Assembly: GCA_948567375.1 (NCBI GenBank)
Contig: OX419762.1
Coordinates: 33,868,608-33,932,607 of the forward strand
Length of the DNA stretch: 64,000 nucleotides
Direction: 5' to 3'
DNA from: Lunularia cruciata
Lineage: Eukaryota > Streptophyta > Marchantiopsida > Lunulariales > Lunulariaceae
Shown: in pieces, positions 31,512 through 44,320 of the stretch
Layout: each line of letters begins with the position of its first letter
How positions within the stretch are numbered: the stretch's first letter is position 1
The notes under the pieces: generated by a model
Told to the model about the DNA's origin: nothing
The model's input: only the letters and a program-made list of their open reading frames with translations
Database searches by the model: none
Program-made: the position numbers and the translations under genes

Positions 31512-32763
31512 AGAGAGTAACAAATTTAACGACGACTTTTGAAAGTCCCGACCAGGAGCAACAATACATCGTGGTTTATAAAGTTATTGGATATAACTTT
31601 AGTTTCTTTTAGAACTTTCGAGTAACCATCAAACGTCGACGAGTTTTTCCTTCTAGATTATCATCGGTTTCCTTTTTCCAACGTGACATGGACTGTGAAC
31701 TGGAAAATATAGTCTACATGGTGTAACGTTTTGGCTCCTTGCAGAAGGCACTGATAGCTGATGCTTTTTCTTCTTTCCTTCTTACATTGAAAATGTCAAT
31801 TATTATGAAGTGATGTTCCCTAAGCCTCTCGAACGTTTGAGCGGAATTCTAAGAAATCTCCTGATTGATAGAATCTGAAATGGTCATCGCAGTATCTGTC
31901 TAATTTCCTATTTCCAATCTCCAGGCAAAGTTCCTTTATGAGACCTGACTTGCCTTGAACATACTATCAGGCTCCCATACCAATTATTGTAATAGTACAC
32001 AATTATTACATAATTTTAATCTTTAATTTAAACTAGATCATACCTCAGACAAATGATATAATCAAAACTTATGGGATGTAAAAAGTTAAGAGTGAATATC
32101 TATATGCTCGTTAGTGTTTCTTGTGGATCATCTGGTGTTTCCCTTATGTCTTAAGTTCTTGGATGTTTGGATGGTCCTCAAGGAAGTAAGTTTTGAATGT
32201 AGCTTGCTTGGTCTTGAAGTAATCCAGAGCTTCTCCTTATTGTGCTATTTGATTCATGAGAATATCCTTCCTTATTTCCTTGTAAATGCAAGATTTGCAT
32301 AGTTTAAATCTCAATGTATGAAATGCTTAAATCCTTTAAGCACTTTAATTTCATATTGAGTACCCCTTTCTCCAAAAAAAATTATGTTGCACATATTTGT
32401 GCATCTCAAATTTTTTTCTGGATTAGTTACCACCTTGGTTAGTTCAACCTAAAGTTAGATGTTATATCTAAGCAAGGATATTGGCTAGGAATGTAGTTGA
32501 TGAAGACTTGTGGTTGAAGTTAAGCTTAGACTTCTAGATGAAGTCAAGGGTAATTTATGGGCAAAGCTCAGCATAATTAGTCAAGACTTGCAGGTTAAGT
32601 CTTTGACTAATTTGCTAGTTATGCTTATCTGATATGCCACATTATCAATTTGCATAAGGGATGATGATTGGCCTTAATGATAGCAATTAAGTATACAAAA
32701 GAGAGAGTGACTCTCAGGGATATCTCACATTTGGAGTTTACTTTTAAATGGGTCTTTGTGTTC
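31512..32763. other. Intergenic, nothing recognised
   Basis: A moderately AT-rich stretch without detectable domains. One plus-strand open stretch at 32114-32302 (FPLCLKFLDVWMVLKEVSF) is too short and unsupported to call. Confidence 0.4.
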
Positions 32764-33003
32764 TGAGTCCAGTTCAGTAATACATAGGAAATGCATGCAT
32801 CATGATTAACACAAGAAATTACATGGTTCACCTCAATGAGGCTACGTGCAAAGAAACACACTAGTAGCTTTACTTTACTGATGGATAAAACTAATGTGTC
32901 ATAGAGAGCTTCTATTTGCTCTCTCATACAGTAGTCCAGCCCTAGAATAACTGATCACAATCAGACTAACTCAAGTTACTCAAGACCTGAGTTTATCCTT
33001 ACA
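32764..33003 (-). repeat. Copia 3' LTR
   Basis: Plus-strand boundaries tgagtccagttcag and tttatccttaca. Shares long blocks with 39767-40007, such as gatcacaatcagactaactc and ggaaatgcatgcatcatgat. Confidence 0.9.
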
Positions 33004-33018
33004 ATCTCCCCCTTGACT
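33004..33018 (-). other. Copia polypurine tract
   Basis: On the minus strand AGTCAAGGGGGAGAT lies directly before the LTR start TGTAAGG, the usual copia arrangement. Confidence 0.85.
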
Positions 33019-33156
33019 CATGTCTTGGGGTCCTTAACCTCTTTTAACCTATATGATTACTCTACGGGAAGTCCTAGAAGAAAACCTAACAAAGTTCCCT
33101 CCGTAAACTAGAGTTAACTAGAACTAAGCCGTAGCCTAAACAGGATAGAGTAAAAT

Positions 33157-33176
33157 CATATATATATATATATATA
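33157..33176. repeat. Short (AT)n microsatellite
   Basis: Ten AT units in the copia 3' untranslated stretch, followed by gagaga. Confidence 0.9.
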
Positions 33177-33193
33177 GAGAGATAACGCAATTG

Positions 33194-34482
33194 CTAGTCT
33201 ACTCTACTTGTGCCCATATGCAACACTTGCAGTTTGACACAATGTCTCAATAAACTTTCCAAAGAAATCACTTTTGTAAAAGCATCAGCAAGGTTGAGTC
33301 TACCGTCAATCTTGACTAACTCAATCATTTTATCAAACACAGCCTGTCTAAGAAAATGATACCTAATGTGGATGTGCTTCACTCTACTGTCCATTACCTG
33401 ATTCATAACTAGATGTAAAGCACTCTGGCTATCGAAATGAACATTCACAATACATGAGTCAATTCCAGATCTGTGATAAGCCTGTCTAACCAGATTGCTT
33501 CCTTTGCTGCTTCCGCTGCTGCTACATACTCAGCTTCTGTAGTAGACTGAGCTACGCACTTCTGCAATGTAGATCTCCAACTTATGCATCCACCTCCAAG
33601 TGTGAACACATACCCAATGGTAGATTTCCTCCCATCCAGATCTTGTCCATAGTCAGCATCTACATAGCCAATAAGTGATTTGGCATTGTAGGATTTAGCA
33701 TCAAACACAAGGCCAAAATCCAATGTACCCTTGAGACATCTGAAGATCCATTTTACAGCTTCCCAGTGTATCCTCCTTGGATTTGACATGTATCTACTTG
33801 TCTTGCCCATAGCTAGAGCAATGTCAAGCCTAGAGCAAATCGTCAAAAACATGAGACTTCCCACTGCCTTGTCATAGTGGATCTTGGACATCAAACCTCT
33901 CTCCTCAGCATCTGTTGGACACAGAGCTGATGAAAGCTTGAAGTGAGGAGCTAAAGGCGTACTCATAGACTTGCAATTCTCCATGTTAAATCTTGCAGGT
34001 ACCTTTCTAGCATACTTCCCTTGAGTTAACCATAGCTTCCCATCCTCCAAGTTTCTTTGGATTTCTATCCCCAAAATCCTCCTTGCTGTACCAAGATCTT
34101 TCATTCTAAACTTGGAACTCAAGAGAGCTTTGAGCTTATCAATCAAATTTGTTCCTAGCTGAAATAAGCATATCATCCACATAAAGTACCAGAATAATGA
34201 AGCCAAAGACTTCATTACTCACCTTTTTCATGTATACACAAGGATCAAACACACTCTGTTTAAATCCTTATGACCTCAAGAAATCATCAAACCGTTTGTT
34301 CTAGGGGCTTGCTTCAATCCATATAAGGATCTTAGCAACCTGCAAACCATATCCTCTTGGCTTTTCTTCACAAATCCCATAGGCTGTCTCATGAAGATCA
34401 TTGTATCTAATTGCCATAGAGGAAAGCAATGAAAACATCCATTTGATCTAAGATAAGACCAAAGAAAATCATAAGTACACAC
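33194..34482 (-). pseudogene. Copia reverse transcriptase and RNase H
   Basis: Read downwards. The RT includes MRQPMGFVKKSQEDMVCRL (about 34400-34340) and SLYGLKQAPR. The catalytic segment LYVDDMLISARNKFD lies near 34190-34140 but one frame away from the long following stretch. That stretch (to 33445) has KDLGTARRILGIEI, LTQGKYARKV, GSLMFLTICSRLDIA and GYVDADYGQDLDGRKS, then SWRSTLQKCVAQSTTEAEY of RNase H. The tail (33448-33194) has DSQSALHLVMNQ, VKHIHIRYHFLR and LNLADAFTKV. At least two frameshifts separate the parts, so it is inactive although the catalytic residues are still legible. Confidence 0.92.
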
Positions 34483-35192
34483 AATAAGTGAATAGTGGCA
34501 TACTTAGCAAGTAGAGAGTAGACCTCATTGTAATCCACACCTTTCTTGGCCACCAACCTGGCCTTGTAGATCTTCTTCTCTCCATCAGTGGGGCTATCTT
34601 TCAGTTTGTAAACCCACTAACTGTCCACCAGTTGTTGATGTTTTGGAAGCTTCACTAACTCCCAAGTCTTGTTGTCAATCAATGATTGTATCTCTCTTTG
34701 CATTGTTTCATTCCACTCAAGTTTGTCCATCAAAGCTAGAGCTCCATTGTATGAAAAATTTTCCCCTTCTTCCGAGATCAAAGCCATACCATCATCATCA
34801 TCATCAAGAGAGATATCATCATCTCTTAATTGTGTGAATCAGCCCATTTTCCAAATTGTTCAGAAGCACAAATAGAGCATCAAGATGTCCTCCTTATTGA
34901 TTACTCTGCTTGATCTTCCTGTGTTGACAAGTGTTGAGGTTCACCATTCTCCTCATGCCCTTGTAATTCCTCAATCTGGGGAACTAGCTCCATTGTGGGA
35001 GCGCCTCCTTGTGACTCATCATGAAAACCATCATAATTAATCTCCCCTTCAATAATATTTAGAGGAGATTTTTCCTTGTCAGTATGAGGAGCCAGAGCTT
35101 TCTCCCCCTGGTCAATGATCTAGACTCATTGAACAAAACATCTCTACTGACAATCAATTTACAAGTCAGGGGATCCCACAACCTATAACCCT

Positions 35193-36029
35193 TCACATCA
35201 CTCTGGTAGCCAGAAAAACACATTTCTTGGAAGTAAGATCCAGCTTAGATCTACTGTCCTTAGGTATGAGAGGATATTCATTACATCCAAAGACTACTAA
35301 ACAACTGTAATCTGCATGCCATTTGTGCCACATCTCAAATGGTGTCATGTAATGAGTCGCACTAGAAGGAGAAAGATTTACTAAGTAAGTTGCAGTGTTG
35401 ATAACTTCAGCCCAAAACACATGTGATGAACCTGATTGGCTCAACATAATCCTCATCTACTCCAACAGTGTTTGATTTAGCTTCTCAGTAACACCATTCT
35501 GCTGTGGAGTATATATTTTAGTGAGATGGTGAGTCATCCCCTCTTGTTGACAATACACCTCAAATTCACCAGAAGTGTATTCCTTGCCATTGTCTGATTG
35601 CAAATATCTCACATTCTTAAAAATCTGAGTCTCAACTTGGGCTTTCCACTTCTTGAATGTGACAAAGACCTCAGATTTCTAATGTAGGAAATAAATCCAT
35701 ACAAACCTCAAATAATGATTGATGAAAGATACGTAGTACAGCTTTCCAAAATGTGAGGGAGTAGGGGATGGACCCTACATGTCACTATGTATATAGTCAA
35801 GAATTTCTTTGGAACTATGAGTTCCAAGGCCAAAAGCAGTATGATGTTGCTTCCCTAGTACACAATGCTCACATAATTCTAAACTACTAGACCGTAGTGT
35901 AGAAATAAAGCCTTTCTTGCAAAGAATAGACATGCTCTTCTCACTAATGTGACCTAGTTTTGAATGCCACAAGTAGTCAGTCATATCATGAGACCTAGTA
36001 GCATGAAAGTCTCCACAATAGTGTTGCAC
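35193..36029 (-). pseudogene. Copia GAG-pre-integrase and integrase
   Basis: The GAG-pre-integrase domain is intact in sequence: LWHSKLGHISEKSMSIL, ELCEHCVLGKQHHTAF, with the first catalytic Asp in YIHSDM. The core continues, after a stop, with LRFVWIYF, KNVRYLQSDNGKEYTSGEF (second Asp), YTPQQNGVTEKLN (catalytic Glu in NGV.E), then QSGSSHVFWAEVINTATYLV, TPFEMWHKWHADYS and KKCVFLATRVM. Stops near 35773, 35680 and 35459 inactivate it. Confidence 0.9.
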
Positions 36030-36089
36030 TCTAGCACATAAAGATTCTTGTGCCTATTACCCTTCAAGATGACTTTTCTCCTAGCCATG

Positions 36090-36604
36090 ACTCAAAGTAC
36101 ATCATCAACTACTTCCCATTGATGACCATTAGTGTCTAACATGCCAAGAGATATCAAGTTCTTCATCATGTCAGTGATATGCCTGATATTAATCAATGTG
36201 TACACAAGACCATCAAACATTTGAATCTTAACAGATCCAATGCCTACAATTTGATAAGGGTGATCATTCCCCATCAAAACTGGACCATTTGATATCAAGT
36301 AAGAACTAAGGAACTCTCTTTTGTAACACATATAGTATGAACAAGCACAGTCTAGAATCCATCCATCTCCTCTTTGTTGAAATGAAGTGCAAAGGGCATA
36401 CCGTTGGCATCATAGAGCATAGTCATCATCAAGCAGGTCATCCTCTTCTTCTTCCATGATGTCTTTTGGCAAATTTGCTGAAGAAGGCTCAACAATCTTT
36501 CTTGAGGTGGCCAGCTTTGCCACACTTCTAACAAAGCATGGTCTTATGGTCTTGGGATCTCCCCTTAGACCAAGATCTAGTCTTAGATCTTTGCTCCCCA
36601 TCAT
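36090..36604 (-). pseudogene. Copia nucleocapsid knuckle and protease
   Basis: A CCHC knuckle reads C-x-KCGKAGHLKKDC in one frame near 36550-36495, with its second position a stop. An acidic spacer (EEEEDDLLDDD) follows. The protease starts GWILDCACSYYMC near 36365-36325, where the active site is DCA instead of DSG. It continues NGPVLMGNDHPYQIVGIGSV and TLINIRHITDMMKNLISLG. The mutated triad and the frame breaks show that it is dead. Confidence 0.85.
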
Positions 36605-36699
36605 CTATCTACTTTCGAGTCCTTCCACATTTCACATTCAACATTGTTCCCGAAAGAGTCAAAAGTTGAGACGGTAATATCATCTGCTGCTGAAGATCA

Positions 36700-37260
36700 T
36701 CTATCAACATAGCACTCCTACCTCATTGTAGGTGATGGTCTTTCTATTGTGATATAGTGATACTTTGACAAGGACTGGTAGGACGTGTGAAGAGAACTCA
36801 AAAGGTAGAGGGCCTTTCTCTCATCACTCAAGTCCTCTCCAAGATCCTCCAGGTCCACAACAAGATCATTGAAGGTGTCAATATGATCTTGTATCTTGGT
36901 CCCATTTTCCTTCATCTTGAAGCTCATCAGCTTCTTGGATGTGTAGGAGACTATTTGATAACTCTTTTTGATGGCACTTCTGTTGTAGCTCATCAGAAAG
37001 AGTTATGCAGTCCTTGTACTCACCCAATCGCTTCATGACATGTGATTGTAAAACCACTATGTGTGCAACTATCTCCTGCATGTAGTTCCAATCATCCTCT
37101 AACACCAAATTGGTCTTGGGTCTCAAAAATTTCACAAAACCATCGGCCTTAAGCATGCCTTTCACCTAACACTCCCATAGGAGATAATTAAAGTGTCCAT
37201 CATACTTGGCAACGTCAAATTTGGCACCTCCAAGCTTCATGACTGCCATCTCACCTTATC
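36700..37260 (-). pseudogene. Copia gag
   Basis: Begins MAVMKLGGAKFDVAKYDG, HFNYLLWEC, stop, VKGMLKADGF near 37247-37150, the usual copia gag start (L.KFDG.NF..W). Then WNYMQEIVAHIVVLQSHVM, YKKSYQIVSYTSKKLMSFKM and IQDHIDTFNDLVVDLEDLG (36900-36830), and ALYLLSSLHTSYQSL. Frame changes occur at about 36960. Confidence 0.8.
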
Positions 37261-37269
37261 TTACTGCTT

Positions 37270-39766
37270 GGTCATCCCTCACCTGTTCTTGAAACTTCCC
37301 TCTACTAAGCTTGAATAAAGAAGGCCAAAATCAATGTCATGTTGCAGCCTCCAATGCCCGCTTGATGACAGGTAGCAAAAGCGGTCCTTGGCAGCTATTG
37401 TTGCTTTCACTATTGGGGTTGTTGTTCTAGGCTTGTGGCTTGAGAAGGTTTGCTCTGCCAATAGGTTTCTCTTCTTTTCCTATCTATATTACTATTCCAA
37501 TTGACTATAATACTTTCAAAGCAAGGTAAATACACTCTCAAAATTGAGCAGCAATCTGATCTTCCATACAATTTACTTGCAGAAACAGATCACCCACACA
37601 GTTGTGCTCTCTAACAATGTAATTCAAGTTGTGTGTGGTAATGTATATGGCAACTGCACTCTTAGGCTACCTCTCTTTGGAGGGCTATAAATTCATATGT
37701 CCTGCCAACTTTGACCAAGATCTAGGCATTGCACACAACAGATTGTGGAACAATTTAATCTTCACCTTTATTACAAATGGAGCTCCTTAATGACCAGCCT
37801 AGATACACAAGTCAACTATTTTGAAGATGGAATTAAACCAAGTAGAAATATTTGGATAGGAGACTAGACCTCTACATAGTACACATGTTGATTGCGAAAA
37901 AAATTATGAGCCTTGGGTATGCACCCTATGTGAGGGGATGGGCACAACAACCAGTAAATATACATTGACCACATCTAGCAAAAACTTTGATACTACCCTC
38001 AATAGGCAAAAAATCTCATTCCCTATTTACAATGCTTTTCAACTCATGCAACCACAAACTCTCAATTTTGAGATGGGATGTCTTGGCAGTTCTTACAGAT
38101 TTAGATATCGTGTCCTTGTGTACAATAAAGCTTTGTTCTTTCTTTCAAGATCCCTTCAGATCCATTTTAAAGGGATAAATGTTTAGAGGTCTTGAAAGAC
38201 CTCTAAATATTCCTGAGGCCTTTCCAAATGTGATAATGAGCAAAACATTGTGTGATTGTAGGAGGTATGAAGCTTTCCTACAATGCAGATGTTAGGAAAT
38301 GAAACCAACATACCACATTTTCATCTAGTTTCTGCAGATTTCATGTAGCCACCAGCAGCTTGGGCTAGTGATTGTATTGTCACCCGGATCCCATGACCCA
38401 CCATGGAGGAGAGTGTGAAGATGTTCACATGACCAGCATATCTCAAAGTCTTCTTCAAGCCTGTAGGTTATGCAGCAAGCAGGGCTCCTGTGAAAACAGC
38501 TATTTTTTCCAGCAGAGCCTCATCCTTGAAACTTTCCTTCCCAAGTCTGACATGCACTATACCAGATTTGCCAGCACAAATATCTACTAAATCCTTTGCT
38601 TTACACCTTACACCCTGACTCTCCTCCTTATTTCAATCTTTCAATTCTTAGATCTGCTCCTCTCGATTGGAGCCAATCAAATGTAGGAAAAGATCACTTG
38701 CATGAATAATTGGCATATCTGGAATATGAGGGTTCATCTGGCACAAAGCTTTGTAGTATTCTAGTCATGGAAAGCATCAACAACAAACTCACAACTTCAT
38801 CCACGGGATTTTCAGAAAGCTGATTTGATCTTTTCTCCTCAACCCCTTGTTTCCCTATATTGGATGCACACAACTCAGACACAAGGCACTTTAGAGCATC
38901 CATTCCCTTAATTTCCTCTATACTTTGTTCTCTGCAAGGTAGGGACTCTTCAGCAGCATTCAAAGTAACAAAATCTGACTCAAATCTCACTACATTTCCT
39001 TCTTCTTGGCTCCTAACTATCACAAAAAGCTCTTGGGGATGAAGAATGACCAAAGGCAAAACACTAGGAATCTTCTTGAGAGAAGCTAACTGACTACAAA
39101 TAATCATTTTTATTCCCACAAAATGAATGACAATTCCATCTCCTTTTGAGAACACAAGGGCTAAGTTAAACAAATTCCAAACAGATTCCCTTCCTTGGTG
39201 TGATTCAATATTCACACCTATGCCTCCCATTCTTCCCTTATGGCATCTACAGCTCAGGCTCCTTGTTTGCTCCACCTCAAGCTCCTATCCCAAAAATTTC
39301 CCCACTAAATTGCTATGTCATATGTCTATATTTCTCCCTACATGACTTTTAATTCTCTCTAGCCTTAAATCCACCTCCTTTGCTTTTCAAACCTATTCTT
39401 GTACCTCTCCAAAAATAATTCATTTCATCTCATACAACTCAATCCTTCCTTCCTTCCTCTCCCTTCAATCCTATTGTCGCTTTGAAGAAGATCACCAACA
39501 AGTCTTTGTACTTAACGTGTGGAATTGTCAACAACTACCAATTTGCAGTCCATAAACCACCATTGGAGCCAATAAACTAGCACTATCATGAAACAACATA
39601 GGTCAAATTACCATCTTCTCAATTGAGTGACCATACCATAAGATGCTTCCCATCACATTCTCCTACTCACTCACCAGGCAAGAAAATCAATGAATCCAAC
39701 CCTTGCATAGTGCAAACATAATTCTATAATTCCTTCTTTTCAACCAATTTGCTTTGATATCAATTT
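37270..39766. other. Extra 2.5 kb between the copia PBS and gag
   Basis: Copia leaders are normally a few hundred bases at most. Here about 2.5 kb separates the PBS from the gag start. A minus-strand open stretch at 39275-38694 (193 codons; contains GDGIVIHFVGIKMIICSQLA and EEIKGMDALKCLVSELCA) is the longest in it, but I recognise no domain and composition is ordinary. It could be a nested insertion or a long leader carrying an extra ORF. Confidence 0.45.
39752..39766 (-). other. Copia primer binding site (decayed)
   Basis: In element sense, directly after the LTR end GGACTTA, the sequence AAATTGATATCAAAGC corresponds to the tRNA-iMet site TTGGTATCAGAGC with G-to-A changes. Confidence 0.7.
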
Positions 39767-40007
39767 TAAGTCCAGTTTAGTAATACAGAGGAAATGCATG
39801 CATCATGATCAACACAAAAAATTAAGTGGTTCATCTTAATGAGGCTAAGTCCACAGGAACACACCAATAGCTTTACTTTATTGATGAATAAAACTAATGT
39901 GTCACGGAGAGCTTCTACCAGCTCTCTCATATAGTAGTCCAGTCCTAGAATAACTGATCACAATCAGACTAACTCAAGTTACTCAAGACCCAAGTTAACT
40001 CCTAACA
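39767..40007 (-). repeat. Copia 5' LTR
   Basis: Partner of 32764-33003. Its terminal TG has become TA on the plus strand (taagtccag), consistent with deamination. Confidence 0.9.
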
Positions 40008-42655
40008 TGTGTATGCCCAAGTTATAATGACATCAAAGTACAGTTCCTTTTCCTTACTAGTAGATTATCACTCTTTGAAGATCTAAGAGTGAGAAAGAAT
40101 TGTACATCAAATGACTTCTAGAGTTATAACTTTAGAAGATGGAATGACTTCTTCTTTTTTACCTGGAGAACTCCCATGCAATAGCTACAAAATCTTGCTG
40201 ATAACAAGCTGGAGTTATTTGTTCATGTTGACTGTTTTGATCTAATGCTAAACAGTTTCCAGTTGCTATTCCATAGTATTCGTCTTTTGTTGCTGATAAG
40301 TTCATTTTTTCCTCAATTGGATAAATGGACTTTCAAAAAATCTCTTTTTTTTCTCATCACTTTTAGGATGATAAGACAATAGGGATGGCTAACTATGTTT
40401 TGAAAGTTTTAGCTCAAAAATCTCCAAAATATACTTGTATTTGAATTCCTCTATTGGTGATGAGTACTATAGAAAGACTATGTTATGAGAGATACAAGAT
40501 AACTCTAGAGCTACAACATGCTTGGTTGTAGGCTTGATATGACTCATCGTACTAAGTTTATCCATAAAGTTAACTATAGAATCAGATCCTATGGATGCAG
40601 AGTGTAACTCATAGGCTAAGTCTATATTCACTTTTCCTATTGTTGTCATGGATGCTGAGAGGTTGTAATGATCCTACCAGCTTTTGATTTCTAGCTCTAC
40701 TTTTTTGACATGCCAAATAACTCTTCATATACATAGCTACCCCTTCTTGCATCTTGGCTAGAAGTAGATTCTTTGTAGTGCTGCTATATCTAATATCTTG
40801 TCAGCTCCAACATGACTTCCAAGAATTGGGTCACTCACAATTTACTCAACATTATTATCCACAACCTTGGATCTTATGGGATCTCAATTCTTCTTTCCTT
40901 GGAAAAAAAGCCATGAATTTTGGTGGCTTTGTTGCACCACAATGCCTCATTAATTGCTTCATTGTCTTTTGTTGCGTATGCTAATATTTCCCATCATGTA
41001 GAATGGATCTCCACTTTGTTAATAGTATTCATGAATAGCATGTTGGTCAAGGTATCTACAAGTCACTTCTTCCTCTCCATATACACAATCTTCATGTTGA
41101 ATAATTGTTTCCACTCAACAATTAGATTTGTTAATTGGATAGCTCTTTTTTAATCTCCCAATTGCAAGGTTGACAATCAATTTCAACCATAAGTTCCTTA
41201 TGGTTGAAATGGACGCTTCAAATGCTTTGTAGCCAATATAATGGTCAAAAAACTCCTCTTGGTTGTGTGATAATTCTGCTTGGTGGATAGTTATTGGAAA
41301 GAGGAGGAGAGAAATTAGTGCACTCTTCTTATCTTCTTGCTTGTGTTGAAGAACCTCATCAATGTTGATCCAAATCCAAATCAATTTGGTTGGCTTACTT
41401 GGATCGGACTACTTGAAGATAAGTACACTTTTATATGAGGTCATGTGCACTACAAATAAATAAGTAAATATGAAATAAAAATCTCATGATAAATTTTTGA
41501 AATCCAATTATTTCATACCACTTTTGATAGAAGTTATAAAAAATATCAACTTAGGTGTTAAACTTACAATTGACTCGCTACTCATATTTATTGCTAATAA
41601 AAAAATATGAATTATACAGTCCTATTAATCTGTATAAGTAACCACCAAAATACCACTATGTTGAGAAACTCTATCTCTTGCGATATGAATTTCTCAAAAC
41701 TGGTTGGGTCTACCAAATGGATTGACATGAATTGGAATGTAAAACATATATACAAAAAGGGAGTTAGAAATAGGAAATGCTATTTAGTCATACACTAGAC
41801 TTCATTTCCTTTATTACATGTCAAAGTCTCAATTCAAAAGTCAGAGTTGAAGTTTCTCCCAATACTTGCTTACTTTATGATATCACTTCAACCTTGCTCT
41901 ACATGTAGCTCAATGAACACTATTGGCTTCTATAACAAGTCACTCCACTTTTCTATGTGTTTATTTGATATGTGTACTCCTCGAGATTGATCCATGAATT
42001 TGACCAAAAGTGAATTTGGATTCGTCTAGCAATTAATGTAGGTATTTTGGTATCTAGAGTTGGATTTGCTGCACAAATTAAAGCTATGAAACAAGAAGTG
42101 GGATAAAAAATAATTAATTAATATAATTTCTAGTAAATAAATTTTCAAATTAAAATTATCTAAAATTATTAAATTATTCTAAATTTTTTTTTAGGATAAT
42201 TGAACTTATTTTTAAATATCTAACAGTGAATTATCTTAATTCACTATTTTAAATGGCAAAATTTTCACATATTGAAATAAAAACTATATATAATCCTTTG
42301 ATTACACAAAAAATTTCAAATTTCTTTCAAATATAAATGGGATGTCCAATATTTTAATGAATATTTTAAATAACACTTTTTCCCATATTTGCTTAAATAC
42401 ATATGCTTGAGAAATTAATATTATTTTTTATAATCAATTTTACATTTCTTGGATTCTTGAAATTTTCAATATTTTATTCTAAAAATTATTATTAATTGTA
42501 TGAAAAAAATAATTATATCAAAATTATTTTAATTTTTCCAATATTTTTATTAAAATTTTTTGGTGATTTCCTTCTTAATTCAACAAAAATTGATAAATTT
42601 TAATTTTTTGGTTTGCAATTTATGAAAATTTTATTGAAATTAATTTATTTTTTTA
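40008..42655. other. AT-rich intergenic region
   Basis: Only short open stretches and no recognised domains. From about 42100 the A/T content rises steeply and continues into the plastid-derived fragment. Confidence 0.45.
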
Positions 42656-42659
42656 AGAT

Positions 42660-42857
42660 TTACTTTGTGAAATAACTCATGCATGGTTCTTGCCTGGAGT
42701 AACCAAATCTAGTTGGTAAAAGAAATTTGTAATCCTCTTTTTGTTTTGCAATATCACATGTAAACACACCAACAATATGAAATGTTCTTAAAGTTAAATG
42801 AGTTCCATGTTCTCCCATAGATTGACTTGCAATAATCCCTACTGTTCCTTTTCTCAA
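42660..42857 (-). pseudogene. rpoC2: Plastid-derived rpoC2 fragment (RNA polymerase beta'')
   Basis: Minus-strand reading contains [20 protein letters not shown] and [14 protein letters not shown], clearly matching the plastid beta'' signature [35 protein letters not shown] at most positions. The invariant-like Gly-Glu-Pro is now GEH and TGG is IVG. After about 40 residues similarity fades. In chloroplasts this segment belongs to the bacterial-type RNA polymerase; here it is an old nuclear insertion of plastid DNA. The AT-rich flank on the left may be more of the same, but no further match is certain. Confidence 0.75.
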
Positions 42858-42899
42858 AAAAATTTATTATTTTATATAATTATTTATTATGGCTGGGAA

Positions 42900-44276
42900 T
42901 CATAAAAGATATGTTGCAAGTATTAACCTTTGAGAAACAAGAGGTATTGGATTCCTTACTATTTTTTTTATTGAAGCTAGTGGGGTAATTATTTAAATGC
43001 AACAACTAAGGTCATATCATATGCTTGATATATGGTTAACATTCCTTTATATCATTATCCTTTACCATAAAAAGAACAAAGTGACATTATTACCAAAGAT
43101 GCTATAATTGAGTAGTTGGTAGGTAAAATAAATCAAGGAGAAAGAAGAACATACAAAAGAGAAGTTCCTTATGGTACAAAATTGGCATATTGCTTTTGCA
43201 AATTGTGATACGGAGTTCAAAATGAAAGATCATATACGATTATCTTTACCAATTTAAGAATATTGAGAACATGGATCTACTAGAGAACAATTTGGAACAT
43301 GGCTTATTGCTTGGAGTTGCAATCTCACTTAAAATAATATCTTTCATGTATCTCTCTTAAGGAATTTTGAGCCCCATTAATTGCAATTTATAAATGTGCA
43401 TCAACCTTGGATGGTGCTTTATTTCAAAATTGTTAACTTGTAGATTATGGTATATCATTTGAAATCCATACAAGTTCATCACTTTATAGTAGAGGTGTTT
43501 AACCAAATTTCAGAATATAAAGGTGAATAAAGTCTCAAAGTAGCTAACTCAGATATTCTCACTAATAAGCAATTGCGCCACTTGCAAGAGTGGCTTTCTC
43601 CACATTTCAATAGTCAAAGAGACTACTATGAAAAGTTCAAGAAAGATTCATTGATATTGATTTTCTTTCTTGATGGTTATGAAAAACTGTTTATAACTCT
43701 TAACATTTTAAGATTGTTGGATAGAGAACTATCGTAAAGAAGTCTTGGTGGATCAGGTGAAGATAAAATAACATAAATGAAGATAGTAAAGGATATTTGT
43801 AGATAAAACTAGCAGGTCTACTGAATCATATTTTATACAAATAATTAGAAATATTATATAATAGCTTTACTTATCACCACTCAGATCACCTAGATCTAAC
43901 TCTATTTTTTGCTTTGGCTAGTCTTGCTAAGTGTAATCAAGCTCAACAAGGCTTTATGTGATTACTTTAAAATCAAATAATCTGACCAAGGGTACTTTGA
44001 TATACTCATTGATAATCTCAAGATTTCAAGTTGATATAACCAATAACTAAAATCCAGTAAAATAAAACTACTCTTCATAGAGGGAATTAAAACTTCAAAA
44101 CTAGCCTTGATACTCCAATGTCAAAAGAAAATAGAAAAATCACTTTGTGCACTTCATAGGCATATTTATGCAAGATTTCATGGATGTTTATTGAAATATT
44201 TATGAGATTTTCTTTGAAGTACCATAAAATTATAGGTATCTTTGCTACACTCCTCAAGTGTGCCAGTTTTTGCTCC

Positions 44277-44320
<44 letters not shown>

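Larger units (their letters stand above)
32764..40007 (-). mobile_element. Complete but dead Ty1/copia element
   Basis: LTRs 32764-33003 (240 bp) and 39767-40007 (241 bp) are clearly homologous. In element sense each begins TGTAAGGA or TGTTAGGA and ends GGACTCA or GGACTTA. A purine tract abuts the 3' LTR and a tRNA-iMet-like binding site abuts the 5' LTR. Genes follow in copia order on the minus strand: gag (about 37250-36700), CCHC and protease (36600-36090), integrase (36030-35190), RT (about 34500-33950) and RNase H (33950-33194). Flanks tgttc (32759-32763) and tgtgt (40008-40012) match only partly. The distance from PBS to gag, about 2.5 kb, is far longer than usual. Confidence 0.88.

Noticed and set aside
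34643-34875. Histidine-rich plus-strand ORF
   Set aside because: It is the antisense of the copia coding region; the His run comes from a short (cat)n repeat.
38694-39275. 193-codon ORF as a host gene
   Set aside because: It lies inside the copia element, has no recognisable domain and no independent promoter or intron structure, so it is kept only as an unexplained part of the element.
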